Position numbers and translations under genes: made by a program. From Bermanella sp. (GTDB lineage Bacteria > Pseudomonadota > Gammaproteobacteria > Pseudomonadales > Oceanobacteraceae), in assembly GCA_002683575.1 (NCBI GenBank), contig NYTP01000125.1, positions 1 to 56,232 of the forward strand: a stretch of DNA of 56,232 bases, read 5' to 3'. The notes under the pieces were generated by a model, which was given only the letters and a program-made list of their open reading frames with translations, searched no databases and was not told where the DNA came from. Of the stretch, positions 35,345 to 45,878 are shown piece after piece (within the stretch, counting starts at the first letter, position 1; each line of letters starts with the position of its first letter).

Positions 35345-36082
35345 TCATAAAAAAGACATGCCTGATAACAATAATCGTAGAGCTAAGATGGTTAGAAGCC
35401 ATTTAAATAAGAACGCAAAGCGCTCAGCAGCTATTTTGTGCCGAATATGCGTACCTATGAATGACCCAATAACGGCAGCAAGGCTTAATGCTACTAGAGC
35501 ATTTACGTGTTGCCATAAACCCACTCCCAGTGCGTACAGTAATATAACTTTAATAATATGACTGGTGGTCATGATTACGGCATTACTGGCGACAATGCTG
35601 TCTTTTGCTAAACCTTTTGAGAAAAGTAATGCGCTGGTGAGTGGCCCCGTTGCGTCGAGTAATAATCCTAAAGCACCTTGAAATAAACCGCTGATGAAAA
35701 GCATGCCAGGTATGTTTGCGCGAATAGAGATACCACCACGCCAGGTAACCAATAAAATATATGCACCAATGACAGATTGCATCCATTGCCAATTAGATCG
35801 CGGTAGTATGAGGGAAATGGCAATAGCGCCTAAGAGAGTACCCAATAAAATGGGGTTTATTATCCTCCACTTAATATTAGGAAGTGCAAGGGCAGCGCGG
35901 CTACTATTGCTAAATATCTGAACAACACCGTGGAGAGCAATTAACAGGGGGAGGTCAAAATAAATAGACAGTAATGCAAATAACATAATACCACCCCCTT
36001 GTCCTAAAACCGCTGCAAAGCCACTTGTAAAGAGTGTTGCAAAGCTCAGTAGAAAGAGTTCAGGGGCAGATAGACTAGTCAC
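35345..36082 (-). CDS. TauE/SafE-family membrane transporter
   Basis: The 245-residue protein has about eight hydrophobic segments. The family pattern FTSGFAAVLGQGGGIMLFALL opens the first half, and the second half repeats it as FISGLFQGALGLLLDATGPL. Members move sulfite, sulfonates or other small anions across the inner membrane; the substrate is not evident. Its start overlaps the end of the broken hydrolase gene by 8 bp, so they were probably co-transcribed. Confidence 0.88.
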   Translation of the reverse strand: MTSLSAPELFLLSFATLFTSGFAAVLGQGGGIMLFALLSIYFDLPLLIALHGVVQIFSNSSRAALALPNIKWRIINPILLGTLLGAIAISLILPRSNWQWMQSVIGAYILLVTWRGGISIRANIPGMLFISGLFQGALGLLLDATGPLTSALLFSKGLAKDSIVASNAVIMTTSHIIKVILLYALGVGLWQHVNALVALSLAAVIGSFIGTHIRHKIAAERFAFLFKWLLTILALRLLLSGMSFL

Positions 36083-36986
36083 CTTGTTGAATAATCCATT
36101 TCGTTATAGATGGGACTAATTTGTCACCATTTTGTACCCAGTTAAAATGATCGATACTGTGTATTTGCATTTCCAGGGCGCTGGTACGAATGTGAGTCTT
36201 TTTTGCACGTGAAAGCTTATCTAATAACTTGACTGTGCTGCTATGTGGGGTGTATCTGTCACCATCAAAGCTAAAGGCAAGTATGGCGGTCTTCATTTGT
36301 GTTAAATACCCATCAAGTGATTTGTAACCATTTGCCTGTTTTATCCTATAGCGACCCGTACGAACGTTGTAAGCATAATCGCGAGTAAGTTGGCGTGCCT
36401 CACGGACTCTTAAGCCCTGTTTTTTATAAGACAAATAGCCAGTGAAGTAACTCATTAGGGATAAAAGCTGAGAGGCGCAGTAAGTGCGCAATTTGTGATG
36501 GAATGCGTTGTAGTGAGATGTGCCAGCGGCAACTAATATAATACCTTGGATGACGTTTGGGTTTAGTGCGCTAAAACACACGCTTAGCTGGCCACCGAGG
36601 CTATGACCCATTAAAAAAATCGGACTGCGTGGGAAGTGCTTTTTTACTTCCGTTATGGATGCTGGCCAATCTTGTTCCAGCATTTCTTGATATCCGAAGT
36701 TATTAAACCAAGATGGTTTTTTCTACTGAGGCCCATTTCCCCTTAAATCGGTACATGCAAAGTGAAAACCTTGCTCGTTAAAGTGACTCGCAAGCTGAGT
36801 GTAATGAGAAGCGTGAACACCCATGGCGGGAAAGCATAAGATAACAGGTGATGTGTCAGGACTGTGATGGGTGCGGAATAACTGTAACTGGTGGGGACAG
36901 TTGTCATTGCTATGAAATTGAACAGTGTTCACCATAGCGGCTTGGTAAGGTGGTGGTATGGGTTCCGTATTACTGCTTCTTTTCAT
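36075..36986 (-). pseudogene. Alpha/beta hydrolase interrupted by one in-frame amber codon
   Basis: Two open segments (36986-36723 and 36722-36075) are in the same reading frame and separated only by a TAG at 36725-36723. Together they make a complete alpha/beta hydrolase of about 303 codons. The N-terminal part holds the oxyanion loop ILCFPAMGVHASHY and TDLRGNGPQ; after the stop come KKPSWFNNFGYQEMLEQDWP, nucleophile GHSLGGQ, acid Asp in SFDGDRYTPHSS and His in SIDHFNW. All catalytic residues are kept, so the break is recent, a sequencing error or a readthrough site. Start ATG 36986 has GGAG upstream. Confidence 0.8.
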
Positions 36987-37126
36987 GTGTTGCTCCGTTA
37001 ATAATATTTGCCCCAAAAAGAGGCGCTTACACTTGAACTTTGATAGTAGCTTAATCCACCCACGTCAGCAAAATTGATTAACTGCTTTGATAACCTATCC
37101 TCATATAAGGGAAGAAGGAGTTGGTT

Positions 37127-38755
37127 ATGAAATGGTCAGATCTCGGTTTAGCGAAGAAATTAAGACTGCCAATTGCGACAGTCGGCATTTTATTGCTCAT
37201 TTTGTCTGTTTTACAAATCACAGATATGGAGCGGATCTCAAAAGAGTTTTCTCACATTAATGAGGAATATATTCCAGGCATTGAGCTGGTTTTAAATGCT
37301 GATAGAGACCTCTATCAAGCGCAGATTGCAGAGCGCAGTATCGCTTTAGGCCTCACAGAGGAGCGCTTCTTCAAAATGCATGAAGAAAATATTCAGCAGG
37401 TTGAAGCTCGACTTAAAAAAATTACAAATCTTAATATATCAAAAAGCATCATTGCCGATGCTAAACAATTTTTAGTGACATTTAATGAGTGGCGCCCAAA
37501 GACAGAGGGTCTAGTTAAGCAAGTGAAAGATCAGCGTATCTCTATTAAAGAAGCAACCCAAATAAGTACAAATGATTTAGATAGTGCCTTTGAATTCATG
37601 CGAGATAAGCTTGACTTAATAGGCGAGCAATTAGGTGCTCAAGCTGCAGCGTTACAGCTGCATACCGTTGAAACGAAACAGCAGGCCATGTCGAAGACCT
37701 TTGTTTTGGTCCTTGTGGCGATATTGATTACGGTTTGTGTTGCGGTGTTCTTCCCTAGAATGATTATTGGTCCGCTCAATCATCTATCTCAATCATTAGA
37801 TGAACTTGCTAGTGGCAAAGGCGATTTAACAAAACGTATGCCGCGATTTGGGAATGATGAGATAGGCCGCCTTAGCCACAGTTTTAATCGTTTTTTGTCT
37901 GGGATGCAGTCGTTGATGAAGCGAATTCAGGTTGTTGCATTAGAAGTAAACAGCGCCAGTGGTCAGTTGCAAGAAGGTGCTCAAGATAGCTTGACCAACA
38001 GTGAGCATTACGCAAGGTCTATGGAAATGGTGTCCACGGCGAATCATGAAATGGGATTGGCTATTCAAGAGGTTTCTACCAATACGCAGCAGGTCTCTGA
38101 AGAAGCCAAGCATTCTGATCAGACAGCTAAGCAAGTATCAAAAGATTTTCATCGAGCCATGCAGGAAATCGAATTATTGGCTGACAATGTAATGAAATCT
38201 GGCCTTGTTATTCAAGAAATTGTGAGTGAAACAACTAATATCGCCTCAGTATTGGATGTGATTAAGGGTATTGCTGAGCAAACAAACCTATTGGCTTTAA
38301 ATGCTGCAATTGAAGCGGCTCGTGCTGGGGAGCAAGGTCGAGGTTTTGCGGTGGTTGCGGACGAGGTGAGAACTTTAGCGAGTAAAACACAGCAATCCAC
38401 TGGTGATATTAATAATATGATTGAAAACTTAAGGGATGGTGTAAATAAAGCTGTAGAGTCTATGAAAGAAGGGGAAGAGCGCGCCACAAGTACAGTTGAA
38501 TATGCAAAGAAATCAGAGGAGAACTTGTCTCATATATCATCATCCTTGGTCAGCATCAGTGACCGAATACTGCAGGTGGCATCCGCCATTGAAGAGCAAA
38601 CTTCAGTGATTGATGAAATAAATTCCAACTTAAACGGTGTTAATGAATTAAGCAAAAACGCGCAAGAAAACACAAAATTAATTGATACCGCTGTAAAGGG
38701 GTTAAATCAGCAATCAAAAAGTTTAACGGATCAAGTTTCAAATTTCGTACTTTAA
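37127..38755 (+). CDS. Methyl-accepting chemotaxis protein
   Basis: The 542-residue chemoreceptor has TM1 at about 11-29, a four-helix-bundle-type periplasmic domain to about 188, TM2 at about 190-210, and HAMP at about 212-265 ([20 protein letters not shown]). The cytoplasmic signalling domain has the hairpin tip [20 protein letters not shown], then [12 protein letters not shown]. No C-terminal CheR-tethering pentapeptide is present. AAGGAG precedes ATG 37127. It is followed at once by a periplasmic binding protein gene, suggesting the two form a ligand-sensing pair. Confidence 0.93.
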   Translation: MKWSDLGLAKKLRLPIATVGILLLILSVLQITDMERISKEFSHINEEYIPGIELVLNADRDLYQAQIAERSIALGLTEERFFKMHEENIQQVEARLKKITNLNISKSIIADAKQFLVTFNEWRPKTEGLVKQVKDQRISIKEATQISTNDLDSAFEFMRDKLDLIGEQLGAQAAALQLHTVETKQQAMSKTFVLVLVAILITVCVAVFFPRMIIGPLNHLSQSLDELASGKGDLTKRMPRFGNDEIGRLSHSFNRFLSGMQSLMKRIQVVALEVNSASGQLQEGAQDSLTNSEHYARSMEMVSTANHEMGLAIQEVSTNTQQVSEEAKHSDQTAKQVSKDFHRAMQEIELLADNVMKSGLVIQEIVSETTNIASVLDVIKGIAEQTNLLALNAAIEAARAGEQGRGFAVVADEVRTLASKTQQSTGDINNMIENLRDGVNKAVESMKEGEERATSTVEYAKKSEENLSHISSSLVSISDRILQVASAIEEQTSVIDEINSNLNGVNELSKNAQENTKLIDTAVKGLNQQSKSLTDQVSNFVL

Positions 38756-38756
38756 T

Positions 38757-39539
38757 ATGATCTCTTATCTTAAATTATTTTTTAATTCTATTTCATATTT
38801 GATGATGGTTTTTATCAGTTTAATGTTGCCTATTTTGCAAGTTCAGGCTTCTTCTAAGGCAATTACTATTTTCGAATACCATCAATTTCCTCCGATGGTT
38901 GTGAGTAAAGATAAAGAAGTGGGGTTGAGTTATGGTTTCGCTCGTTACCTGACAAAGAAAAGTAAGGGACAATATGAATTTGAAATAAATGTTACTTCTA
39001 TGCAGCGGCTTCAGTCATTACTGGTGAGCGATCAACCAGCGGTGGTATTGTTTGTTAATCCAGTTTGGTTTGATGACACCAAAATGGAGCGATTTTTATG
39101 GACAGATGTGGTTCTTACACTAAAAGATGAACTTGTTTCAAAAAAGATGCGGCCACTTGAATTGAATGATGAATCAAGCTATGCGGGTAGGGTAATAGGC
39201 GGTATAGATGGTTATACCTATCCAATGTTAGATAAATTAGTGTCTGAGAATAAAGCCCATCGTGTAAATTTTAATAACGACTTAGAAGGTTTAAGGCGAC
39301 TAAATGAAAGCGATGACCTTGATGCTTTGATTGTAAATGAAGGGCCGCTTAAATTTTACAGTGATCTACTTGGTCTTAAAAAGAACCTATATATTTCTAA
39401 ACAGCCAAGTGGGGTTTATCCCGTTCGAATATTATTAACAAATGATTTGATTGACGTGCATGCCTTTCTTAAAGAAGTATTGGTTGATATCGAAAGCGAT
39501 AAGGATTGGTTGAATTTAAAAGCGCTATACCTACCCTAA
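38757..39539 (+). CDS. Periplasmic solute-binding protein (SBP family 3-like)
   Basis: The 260-residue protein has a long hydrophobic signal or anchor (LMMVFISLMLPILQVQAS). The mature part begins ITIFEYHQFPPMV and has the two-lobe pattern of amino-acid-type binding proteins: GLSYGFARYLTKKS, WTDVVLTLKDELVS, RVIGGIDGYTYP and LDALIVNEG. No ABC transporter genes are nearby. It begins 1 bp after the chemoreceptor stop, so it likely serves signalling. The ligand is unknown. Confidence 0.78.
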   Translation: MISYLKLFFNSISYLMMVFISLMLPILQVQASSKAITIFEYHQFPPMVVSKDKEVGLSYGFARYLTKKSKGQYEFEINVTSMQRLQSLLVSDQPAVVLFVNPVWFDDTKMERFLWTDVVLTLKDELVSKKMRPLELNDESSYAGRVIGGIDGYTYPMLDKLVSENKAHRVNFNNDLEGLRRLNESDDLDALIVNEGPLKFYSDLLGLKKNLYISKQPSGVYPVRILLTNDLIDVHAFLKEVLVDIESDKDWLNLKALYLP

Positions 39540-39551
39540 GAGTACTTAGGG
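39534..39551. terminator. Weak hairpin between convergent genes
   Basis: CCCTAAG/CTTAGGG with an AGTA loop overlaps the stop of the binding-protein gene and faces the converging acyl-CoA synthetase gene. There is no good T run, so termination is doubtful. Confidence 0.35.
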
Positions 39552-39565
39552 CAGGTGTTTGTTAG

Positions 39566-41383
39566 TTAGAATTGGAATATACCTTGTTTAATCTTTTGAT
39601 TAAGATGGCTGTCTATCTTTTGATAGTGTGTGTTGCCTGGCAATAAAACAAAAACAGGCTCATTAAATGTTTCATAGTCAAAACCATCCGCTTTTAATGT
39701 GCCTTTTTTATATTTGAATGTCCCGGTGATTTCTTGTTGTGGGCGAATACGAATAAAAATAGGCACTGCATAATTAGGCAATTTATTCTTAACGTGTTCG
39801 GTGAATGTTTTAGTATCGAACTGCTCAATAGGTGTGCTCAATGTAATAGCAGCCATACCTGCGCGACCATCGGTGTTGGGTATTTGCACGCCATACACCA
39901 CTGAGTGCTCGATTTGTGGAAATTGGTTGGCAACTTCTTCTACTTCTGTTGTTGCAACATTCTCACCTTTCCAGCGAAATGTATCACCCAGACGGTCAAT
40001 AAATGCCACGTGCTTATAACCTTGTTTTTGAACTAAGTCACCACTATTAAAATACTTATCTCCGGCCTTGAATACATTATTTAGCACCTTTGAACGGTTA
40101 GCTTGAGTATTTGTATAGCCTTCGTATGGGCTTCGTTCAGTGACTTCTGCTATGAGCAAGCCGGTCTCGCCTTTTGTCACTGGTATCATGAACCCGTCGC
40201 TATTTAAAACCGGAGTATCTTGCTCGATATCATATTCAATTACCTCAAAACTCATTGGGCAATAACCTGCCGTCATATCGAGATTTAAGCTATTAACGAA
40301 TGCAATATTGCATTCGCTAGCGCCATATAACTCCATAATCTGAGGCACATTAAATCGGTGTTTGAATTTCATCCAGATGTCAGGACGTAGTCCATTGCCA
40401 CCCATGACACGAACACTGTGATTGCGATCGTTTTCTTTTGCTGGTTGATTCAATAGATATCGGCATAGCTCGCCAATATAACAAAAAGCAGTCACACCAT
40501 AATGACGGCAGTCATCCCAAAATCGAGATGCGCTAAACTTGCGGGCTAGCACCATGGTTGCGCCAGCACCTACGATACTGCCCCAGGAAACGGTTAACGC
40601 ATTATTGTGATACAAGGGTAAGCAGACATAAAACACGTCGTCTTTTCTTATTCTGAAAGCCGACAGACCAAATGCGCCCATGGCTTTTATCCATCTGAAG
40701 TGAGTCAGAATCGAGGCTTTGGGCAAACCTGTGGTGCCGGAGGTGAAAATGTAATAGGCAGTTTGCTTCATTTGTATAGATTGTGTGCTGGCGAGATTAT
40801 CCGATGACGCGTGTTTACAAGCACTGGCAATATCAATGAAATCCTGCGGGGCAGGGTTCGATGTATTATCGGCCATATAAAATTGATTAAAATTGGCCGC
40901 CTTATTTATCTGTGAGCTAACGTCATTATAGGCTTGAATACATTCTTCACCGATTATGACGGACTGCGGGGTAACCGTTGTAAGGCTGTGAAGCAGTACT
41001 TCATCCCGTTGTGTAGTATTAATCATACTAACGATGGCACCAAGTTTGGTGATAGCCAAGACACAAGCAAGGGTTTCAGGGCGATTTTCCATCATTAGTG
41101 CGACAACATCACCACTTTTTATACCAGTATCATCAAGATAGTGAGCAATACGGTTACTCCACTGGTTGAATTGCTGGTAACTGTACTGTTTGTCTTCATA
41201 ACGTAAAAAACATTGATCAGGGTGTTGAGATGCCCGAATCTCAAACATTCGACCTAAAGACTGATATTTATCGGGTTTTGCCGTAGCAAGGTGGTATAGA
41301 CCCTTAAGAATGCGTCCAATATCTGGCAAGATACGCAGGGTGCCAGAAAAAACATTCAAGCCGGTGACGGATTTGGGTTGCAT
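39566..41383 (-). CDS. Long-chain acyl-CoA synthetase (FATP-like)
   Basis: This 605-residue AMP-forming enzyme activates fatty acids. Motifs are the ATP-binding YIFTSGTTGLPKAS (about 211-224), LPLYHNNALTVSWGS, IMELYGASECN and the hinge and lid motif LGDTFRWKGENVATTEVE. The latter pattern is of the very-long-chain/FATP branch rather than FadD. The C-terminal Lys region is FKYKKGTLKADGFD. An alternative ATG at 41404 lacks a ribosome-binding site; ATG 41383 has GAGG 9 nt upstream and is preferred. Together with PsrA and the thioesterase it points to fatty-acid use. No PsrA box is visible before it. Confidence 0.9.
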   Translation of the reverse strand: MQPKSVTGLNVFSGTLRILPDIGRILKGLYHLATAKPDKYQSLGRMFEIRASQHPDQCFLRYEDKQYSYQQFNQWSNRIAHYLDDTGIKSGDVVALMMENRPETLACVLAITKLGAIVSMINTTQRDEVLLHSLTTVTPQSVIIGEECIQAYNDVSSQINKAANFNQFYMADNTSNPAPQDFIDIASACKHASSDNLASTQSIQMKQTAYYIFTSGTTGLPKASILTHFRWIKAMGAFGLSAFRIRKDDVFYVCLPLYHNNALTVSWGSIVGAGATMVLARKFSASRFWDDCRHYGVTAFCYIGELCRYLLNQPAKENDRNHSVRVMGGNGLRPDIWMKFKHRFNVPQIMELYGASECNIAFVNSLNLDMTAGYCPMSFEVIEYDIEQDTPVLNSDGFMIPVTKGETGLLIAEVTERSPYEGYTNTQANRSKVLNNVFKAGDKYFNSGDLVQKQGYKHVAFIDRLGDTFRWKGENVATTEVEEVANQFPQIEHSVVYGVQIPNTDGRAGMAAITLSTPIEQFDTKTFTEHVKNKLPNYAVPIFIRIRPQQEITGTFKYKKGTLKADGFDYETFNEPVFVLLPGNTHYQKIDSHLNQKIKQGIFQF

Positions 41384-41517
41384 AAAGGGGTGCCTCGTAA
41401 GCATTTTTATTATTGTTTGCTTTTGATGGCTGGCAGCAATGAACTACTATACGTATCCTTAATTGAAATGAAAAACGACCAATACTGCCAATTTGGTTTG
41501 AGAGGTAGATAAATACA

Positions 41518-42291
41518 ATGTTGATGCTCGTATCACCAGCTAAAACGCTGGATTATGAAACACCGTTACCCTTTGATGAATTTACTCAGCCAGAGCTTTT
41601 GGATCAATCACAATTACTCATGGATGAATTAGTGGACTTGACACCAAAAGATGTCGCCACCTTGATGAAACTCAGCGATAAACTTTCAATGTTAAACGTC
41701 AATCGCTTTCAGCATTGGGCGACACCTTTTACCCCTGACAATGCTCGACCTGCCATGTATGCATTTAAAGGGGATGTGTACACGGGATTAGATGCCTACT
41801 CGCTTAAAAAAGCAGACGTTAATTTTGCACAAAAACACTTGCGCATGCTTTCGGGTTTGTATGGCTTATTAAAGCCTTTAGACTTAATGCAGCCTTATCG
41901 TCTTGAAATGGGGACTAAATTTAGTAATCAAAGAGGGGCGAACTTGTATGAGTTTTGGGGTGACCGCATTACACAGAAAATAAACGAAGAAGCGGCAGCT
42001 AAAGATGTGGTTTTAAATTTGGCATCAAATGAATACTTTAAGGCCGTGAAAACGAAACAGCTTAAGGGCCGGGTTATTACACCAGTTTTTAAAGATGAAA
42101 AAAATGGCCAATATAAAATTATTAGCTTTTATGCAAAAAAAGCCCGAGGTTTGATGGCCGCATTTGTAATTAAAAATCGAATAAAAGATGTTCAAGATAT
42201 CAGAAAATTCGATGTTAGCGGTTATAAATTCAGCCCAGAGCAATCAAATGAAAAAGAATGGGTGTTTATGCGCAGCGAGCAAAATGCGTGA
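41518..42291 (+). CDS. yaaA: Peroxide stress protein YaaA (DUF328)
   Basis: The 257-residue protein starts [18 protein letters not shown], the family signature, and has [41 protein letters not shown] (read in parts) and [10 protein letters not shown], with [14 protein letters not shown] near the end. In E. coli YaaA limits free iron during hydrogen peroxide stress. GAGG lies before the ATG. It is followed by the YajG-like gene after 28 bp. Confidence 0.95.
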   Translation: MLMLVSPAKTLDYETPLPFDEFTQPELLDQSQLLMDELVDLTPKDVATLMKLSDKLSMLNVNRFQHWATPFTPDNARPAMYAFKGDVYTGLDAYSLKKADVNFAQKHLRMLSGLYGLLKPLDLMQPYRLEMGTKFSNQRGANLYEFWGDRITQKINEEAAAKDVVLNLASNEYFKAVKTKQLKGRVITPVFKDEKNGQYKIISFYAKKARGLMAAFVIKNRIKDVQDIRKFDVSGYKFSPEQSNEKEWVFMRSEQNA

Positions 42292-42319
42292 ACTTTAAAA
42301 TTAAAAAAGGAGTATATAT

Positions 42320-42877
42320 ATGAAATTAATGTTAAGCGCTATAGCTGCTTTGTTGCTGGTTGGTTGTGCAGTCGGTCCGCAGTCCCTTAAAGTTTCTCCT
42401 CAATTGAGTTTTGAGCAATTAAATGGTGTTAAGGTACCTGTTGAATTAGTGGTAAAAGATAATCGTGAGAATACAGACCTACTAGGTTATCGTAATGCTA
42501 AAAATCAAGGGCCTATTAGCTTCGAACAGGCGTTGGCAAAATCGATTGGTGAGTCATTGCAGAACGCGATGTTAGCTCAAGATATTAATATGATTAAAGG
42601 CCCAGAGCCTCTGTCTAAGTTAGAAGTAAGTATCGAGAAGCTGCGCTATTTTTCACCTGATGAAAACTGGGTAAGCCATATTCAGCTTGAAGGTGAAATA
42701 GTGGTCACCATAAGTCGTTCTGGCTCTAGTTTAACAAAACGATTTGCGGCTAATCGTGCCCAAGATGTAGCAACTGCACCAACAGCAGAGTTCAATGAAA
42801 ATTACCTTAACGCCATGTTATCTGAATTGTTTAATAAAGCCTTGAACGATAAAGAAGTGGTTAACTTCCTTAAATAG
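42320..42877 (+). CDS. YajG-family lipoprotein
   Basis: This 185-residue lipoprotein has the signal MKLMLSAIAALLLVGCAVG with lipobox LVGC. The mature part has LKVSPQLSFEQLNGVKVPVE, VVKDNRENTDLLGYRN and SIGESLQNAMLAQ, which match the general pattern of YajG lipoproteins. Its molecular role is unknown. AAAGGAG precedes the ATG. Confidence 0.75.
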   Translation: MKLMLSAIAALLLVGCAVGPQSLKVSPQLSFEQLNGVKVPVELVVKDNRENTDLLGYRNAKNQGPISFEQALAKSIGESLQNAMLAQDINMIKGPEPLSKLEVSIEKLRYFSPDENWVSHIQLEGEIVVTISRSGSSLTKRFAANRAQDVATAPTAEFNENYLNAMLSELFNKALNDKEVVNFLK

Positions 42878-42885
42878 AGAACTGT

Positions 42886-43596
42886 ATGCAAGATGAATTT
42901 ATTCTAAATCACGTGGTTTGGAATTATGTAGCGTTTGTGGTGTTCGTATGTGTTTGGGTGGGATATAGCTATTTTGCTAAATACATGGCTAAAAGAACCC
43001 ATTGCTTGGCATCTGTTTTAGATTTACATCGTGTTTCTTGGATGGAGCGCATGATGTTAAGAGAAAACAGAATAGGTGATGCGGCTTTACTTGCAAATCT
43101 TGAGCGAAATGTAAATTTCATGGCGTCCACAACCGTCATCATTGTAGCGGCTGTCCTTACTGCTTTGACCTCGGCCTCGAAGTGGGTGATGCTTGAAAGC
43201 GTTGGCTCCGATTTTAATCATTATAAGCTGGGCTTGTTGCTCTTTATAATGGTTTATGCGTTTTTTAGTTTTACCTGGTCTTTGCGTCAATATGGTTTTG
43301 GTAGTGTGCTAGTCGGTGCAGCACCTATGCCTGATCAGGATCAATTTAATGCCCGTCAAAGAAAAGAGTATGCTTATTCAACGGGTAAAATTTTAGATCA
43401 AGCAGGTCATGCATTTAACTATGGGCTGCGTGCTTATTATTTTGCGATGGCCACGCTGGCTTGGTTTATTCATCCTGTTTTGTTCATGCTGGCGACTTTT
43501 TTGGTTGTCAGCGTGCTTTATCGACGTGAGTTTTCTTCTAAGGCTTTAAAACTACTGGTCATGGATGCGGATATTCTGGAAGGGAAAATTCGCTAG
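42886..43596 (+). CDS. DUF599 membrane protein
   Basis: The 236-residue protein has four or five hydrophobic helices (about 12-32, 76-98, 108-128, 180-215). Family segments are WMERMMLRENRIGDAALLANLERN and STTVIIVAAVLTAL, plus FSFTWSLRQYGFGSVLVGAAP. DUF599 proteins are of unknown function. It starts 8 bp after the lipoprotein gene and ends at a terminator, closing the yaaA unit. Confidence 0.85.
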   Translation: MQDEFILNHVVWNYVAFVVFVCVWVGYSYFAKYMAKRTHCLASVLDLHRVSWMERMMLRENRIGDAALLANLERNVNFMASTTVIIVAAVLTALTSASKWVMLESVGSDFNHYKLGLLLFIMVYAFFSFTWSLRQYGFGSVLVGAAPMPDQDQFNARQRKEYAYSTGKILDQAGHAFNYGLRAYYFAMATLAWFIHPVLFMLATFLVVSVLYRREFSSKALKLLVMDADILEGKIR

Positions 43597-43621
43597 CACA
43601 GATAGTGTGTTGAACAAACAT

Positions 43622-43650
43622 AAAAAAACCACGCATGGCGTGGTTTTTTT
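43622..43650. terminator. Bidirectional terminator between DUF599 gene and prc
   Basis: A 13-bp stem (AAAAAAACCACGC/GCGTGGTTTTTTT) with an ATG loop lies between convergent genes. Confidence 0.88.
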
Positions 43651-43667
43651 ATGCGAAACGTTTTCTG

Positions 43668-45722
43668 TTATTTCTTGGTTAAAGCATTACCTAATTGAGT
43701 GTTGATGAAGTCTACCAATATCTCCCCACCTTCAACGAGTAACGCATCCTCGGTTACATCTTTTTTGTTAGGATCTGAGTCCTCGTCTGTATCATCCTCA
43801 AGCTTCTCTAAGATTTTAAGGCCTTTTGCCTTACGGCGTTTATTCTCAAGCGCTAAGCGTCTTGCTTCGGTTTCAAGACGTTCTTTTTCTCGAGTGTCGA
43901 TATTCAAAGAGATAGTCGTGTCATTACGCAGTTCTTTTAAAAATTCTACCTGTTCATTTAGGTATTCAAAATCGGGATTGTTCTCGATGCGTTTAAAGTG
44001 TGATTTTTCAAGCCCTGGGACGACATTTGTAAGACTGTGTTGTGGTTTGAATTTTGATGCATCAATTTTATCCCAAGGAAGGGCTTCTTCTAATGCGCTC
44101 TCGCCGATTTTTTCAATATCATAGATTTCAGGGTAGCTGATATCAGGAATCACCCCTCTGTGCTGAGTGCTCTCACCACTTACGCGGTAAAACTTAGCAT
44201 TAGTCACTTTCATTTGACCACGAAATAGTGGGATTAATGTCTGTACCGTACCTTTACCAAAAGTCTGACTGCCGACAATCAAGCCTCGGCCATAATCTTG
44301 TATTGCGCCTGCAAAGATTTCAGATGCACTCGCACTTAATCGATTCGTTAGAACTACTAGTGGACCATCGTAAAGTACAGAAGGGTCCTGGTCGGCTAAT
44401 ACCTGAGTGTGGCCAAAGCTGTAGTGAACTTGAACCGTGGGTCCTTGCGGAATAAATAAACCAACGAGGTTGTTCACTTCCGCCAGAGAGCCTCCACCAT
44501 TATTTCTTAAGTCAATAATCAGCCCATCAATGTTGTCGCCTTTGAGCTTACTAATTAATTTGCTGACATCACGCGTGGTACTGCGAAAATTAGGGTCATT
44601 TTTGTTTTTGGCTTCAAAATCTGCATAGAAAGCAGGGATATCAATAATGCCCAGTTTATAGGCTTTATCTTCACGTTTAATTTCGATGGTTTCACTCGAT
44701 GCTGCTCTATCTTCCAGCTTTACTTCATCCCGAACGATGGATATGGTCCGATGAGTTTCGGTTTGCCCACTACCAGAAATAATATCTAAGCGAACGGTGC
44801 TGTCTTTTGGCCCACGTATAAGGTCGACTACTTCGTCTAAGCGCCAGCCGATCACGTCAACCATCTCTTCTTTGTCTTGGGCAACGCCGACAATCTTATC
44901 ACTGGGTTTCAGCTGAGCCGCTTTTGCAGCAGGGCCACCCGGTACCAGGCGCTCCACGATGGTGTTTTCATTTTCACTGCGTAACACAGCGCCAATACCC
45001 TGAAGCGATAGGCTCATATTGATATTAAAGTTTTCGCTGTTTCGTGGTGACATGTATTGCGTATGAGGATCAAACGTATAGGTCAATGCGTTCATATAAG
45101 ACTGGAAAGCATCTTCAGAATTGATTTGTATGATTCGGTTTAATTGGCTCTCGTACCGGCGCTCCAATAACTCGATAATGTCTTTGTCTTCTTTGCCTGC
45201 AAGCTTGAGGTTTAAAACCGTATTCTTGATGCGTTTACGCCATAGTTGATCTAGGTCTTCGCTAGACTTGGCCCAAGGTGACTTTTCGCGGTCAAGCTCA
45301 AGTGTCTCGTCTTTTTTGAAATCAAATTGTTTGATGCCCCCTTTGAGTAAAGCGAGTGCGTAATCTAAGCGTTCAATTGCGCGCTGTTCATATCGGTTGT
45401 AAATGGTAAATGCAGGCTTAAGATCGTTGGTTTTAATGGCGTCATCAAGCTTGTTACGGTACTTTTCGAACTGCTCAATGTCTGACTGAGTAAAGTAGGA
45501 GCGGGTGTTATCTAGAATATCCAAATACCGTGTGTAGACCTTTTCAGAAAACTCATTGTTGAGGTACTTTCGTGAATAATGGTGTTGGTATAGGTGGTGA
45601 ACCACAGCGCGATTGGTTAAAGCGTGTTCAGCCTCTGGCTTTAAAACGGGGACTTCAGTTGCACTTGCTTGTACTAAAAACGAACAAAAAACCGTACTGA
45701 GTATTATAAGATGACGCAACAT
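43668..45722 (-). CDS. prc: Tail-specific (C-terminal processing) protease Prc
   Basis: The 684-residue periplasmic serine protease has a signal peptide (MLRHLIILSTVFCSFLVQASA). An N-terminal helical domain is followed by a PDZ domain (LQGIGAVLRSENENTIVERL, GGPAAKAAQLKPSDKIVGV). The S41 protease core has LIIDLRNNGGGSL, nucleophile Ser in NRLSASASEIFAGAIQDY and Lys in GSQTFGKGTVQTL. A C-terminal charged extension follows (KRRKAKGLKILEKLEDDTDE). Prc trims C-termini and regulates peptidoglycan hydrolases. The frame continues to 45752; ATG 45722 gives the best signal peptide. Confidence 0.94.
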   Translation of the reverse strand: MLRHLIILSTVFCSFLVQASATEVPVLKPEAEHALTNRAVVHHLYQHHYSRKYLNNEFSEKVYTRYLDILDNTRSYFTQSDIEQFEKYRNKLDDAIKTNDLKPAFTIYNRYEQRAIERLDYALALLKGGIKQFDFKKDETLELDREKSPWAKSSEDLDQLWRKRIKNTVLNLKLAGKEDKDIIELLERRYESQLNRIIQINSEDAFQSYMNALTYTFDPHTQYMSPRNSENFNINMSLSLQGIGAVLRSENENTIVERLVPGGPAAKAAQLKPSDKIVGVAQDKEEMVDVIGWRLDEVVDLIRGPKDSTVRLDIISGSGQTETHRTISIVRDEVKLEDRAASSETIEIKREDKAYKLGIIDIPAFYADFEAKNKNDPNFRSTTRDVSKLISKLKGDNIDGLIIDLRNNGGGSLAEVNNLVGLFIPQGPTVQVHYSFGHTQVLADQDPSVLYDGPLVVLTNRLSASASEIFAGAIQDYGRGLIVGSQTFGKGTVQTLIPLFRGQMKVTNAKFYRVSGESTQHRGVIPDISYPEIYDIEKIGESALEEALPWDKIDASKFKPQHSLTNVVPGLEKSHFKRIENNPDFEYLNEQVEFLKELRNDTTISLNIDTREKERLETEARRLALENKRRKAKGLKILEKLEDDTDEDSDPNKKDVTEDALLVEGGEILVDFINTQLGNALTKK

Positions 45723-45878
45723 TAACGTTATATTCCTTATTGGATGATGCACTCAAGTTAGATAACAGGCTTATGCCTATTTATAGCACTTAACCTGATT
45801 TAATGTGTGCTTTGGCCCAATGTTTCTAAAAATAATGGCATAATAACTTATGCACCCATAACTTTCATGTGAAAAGCC

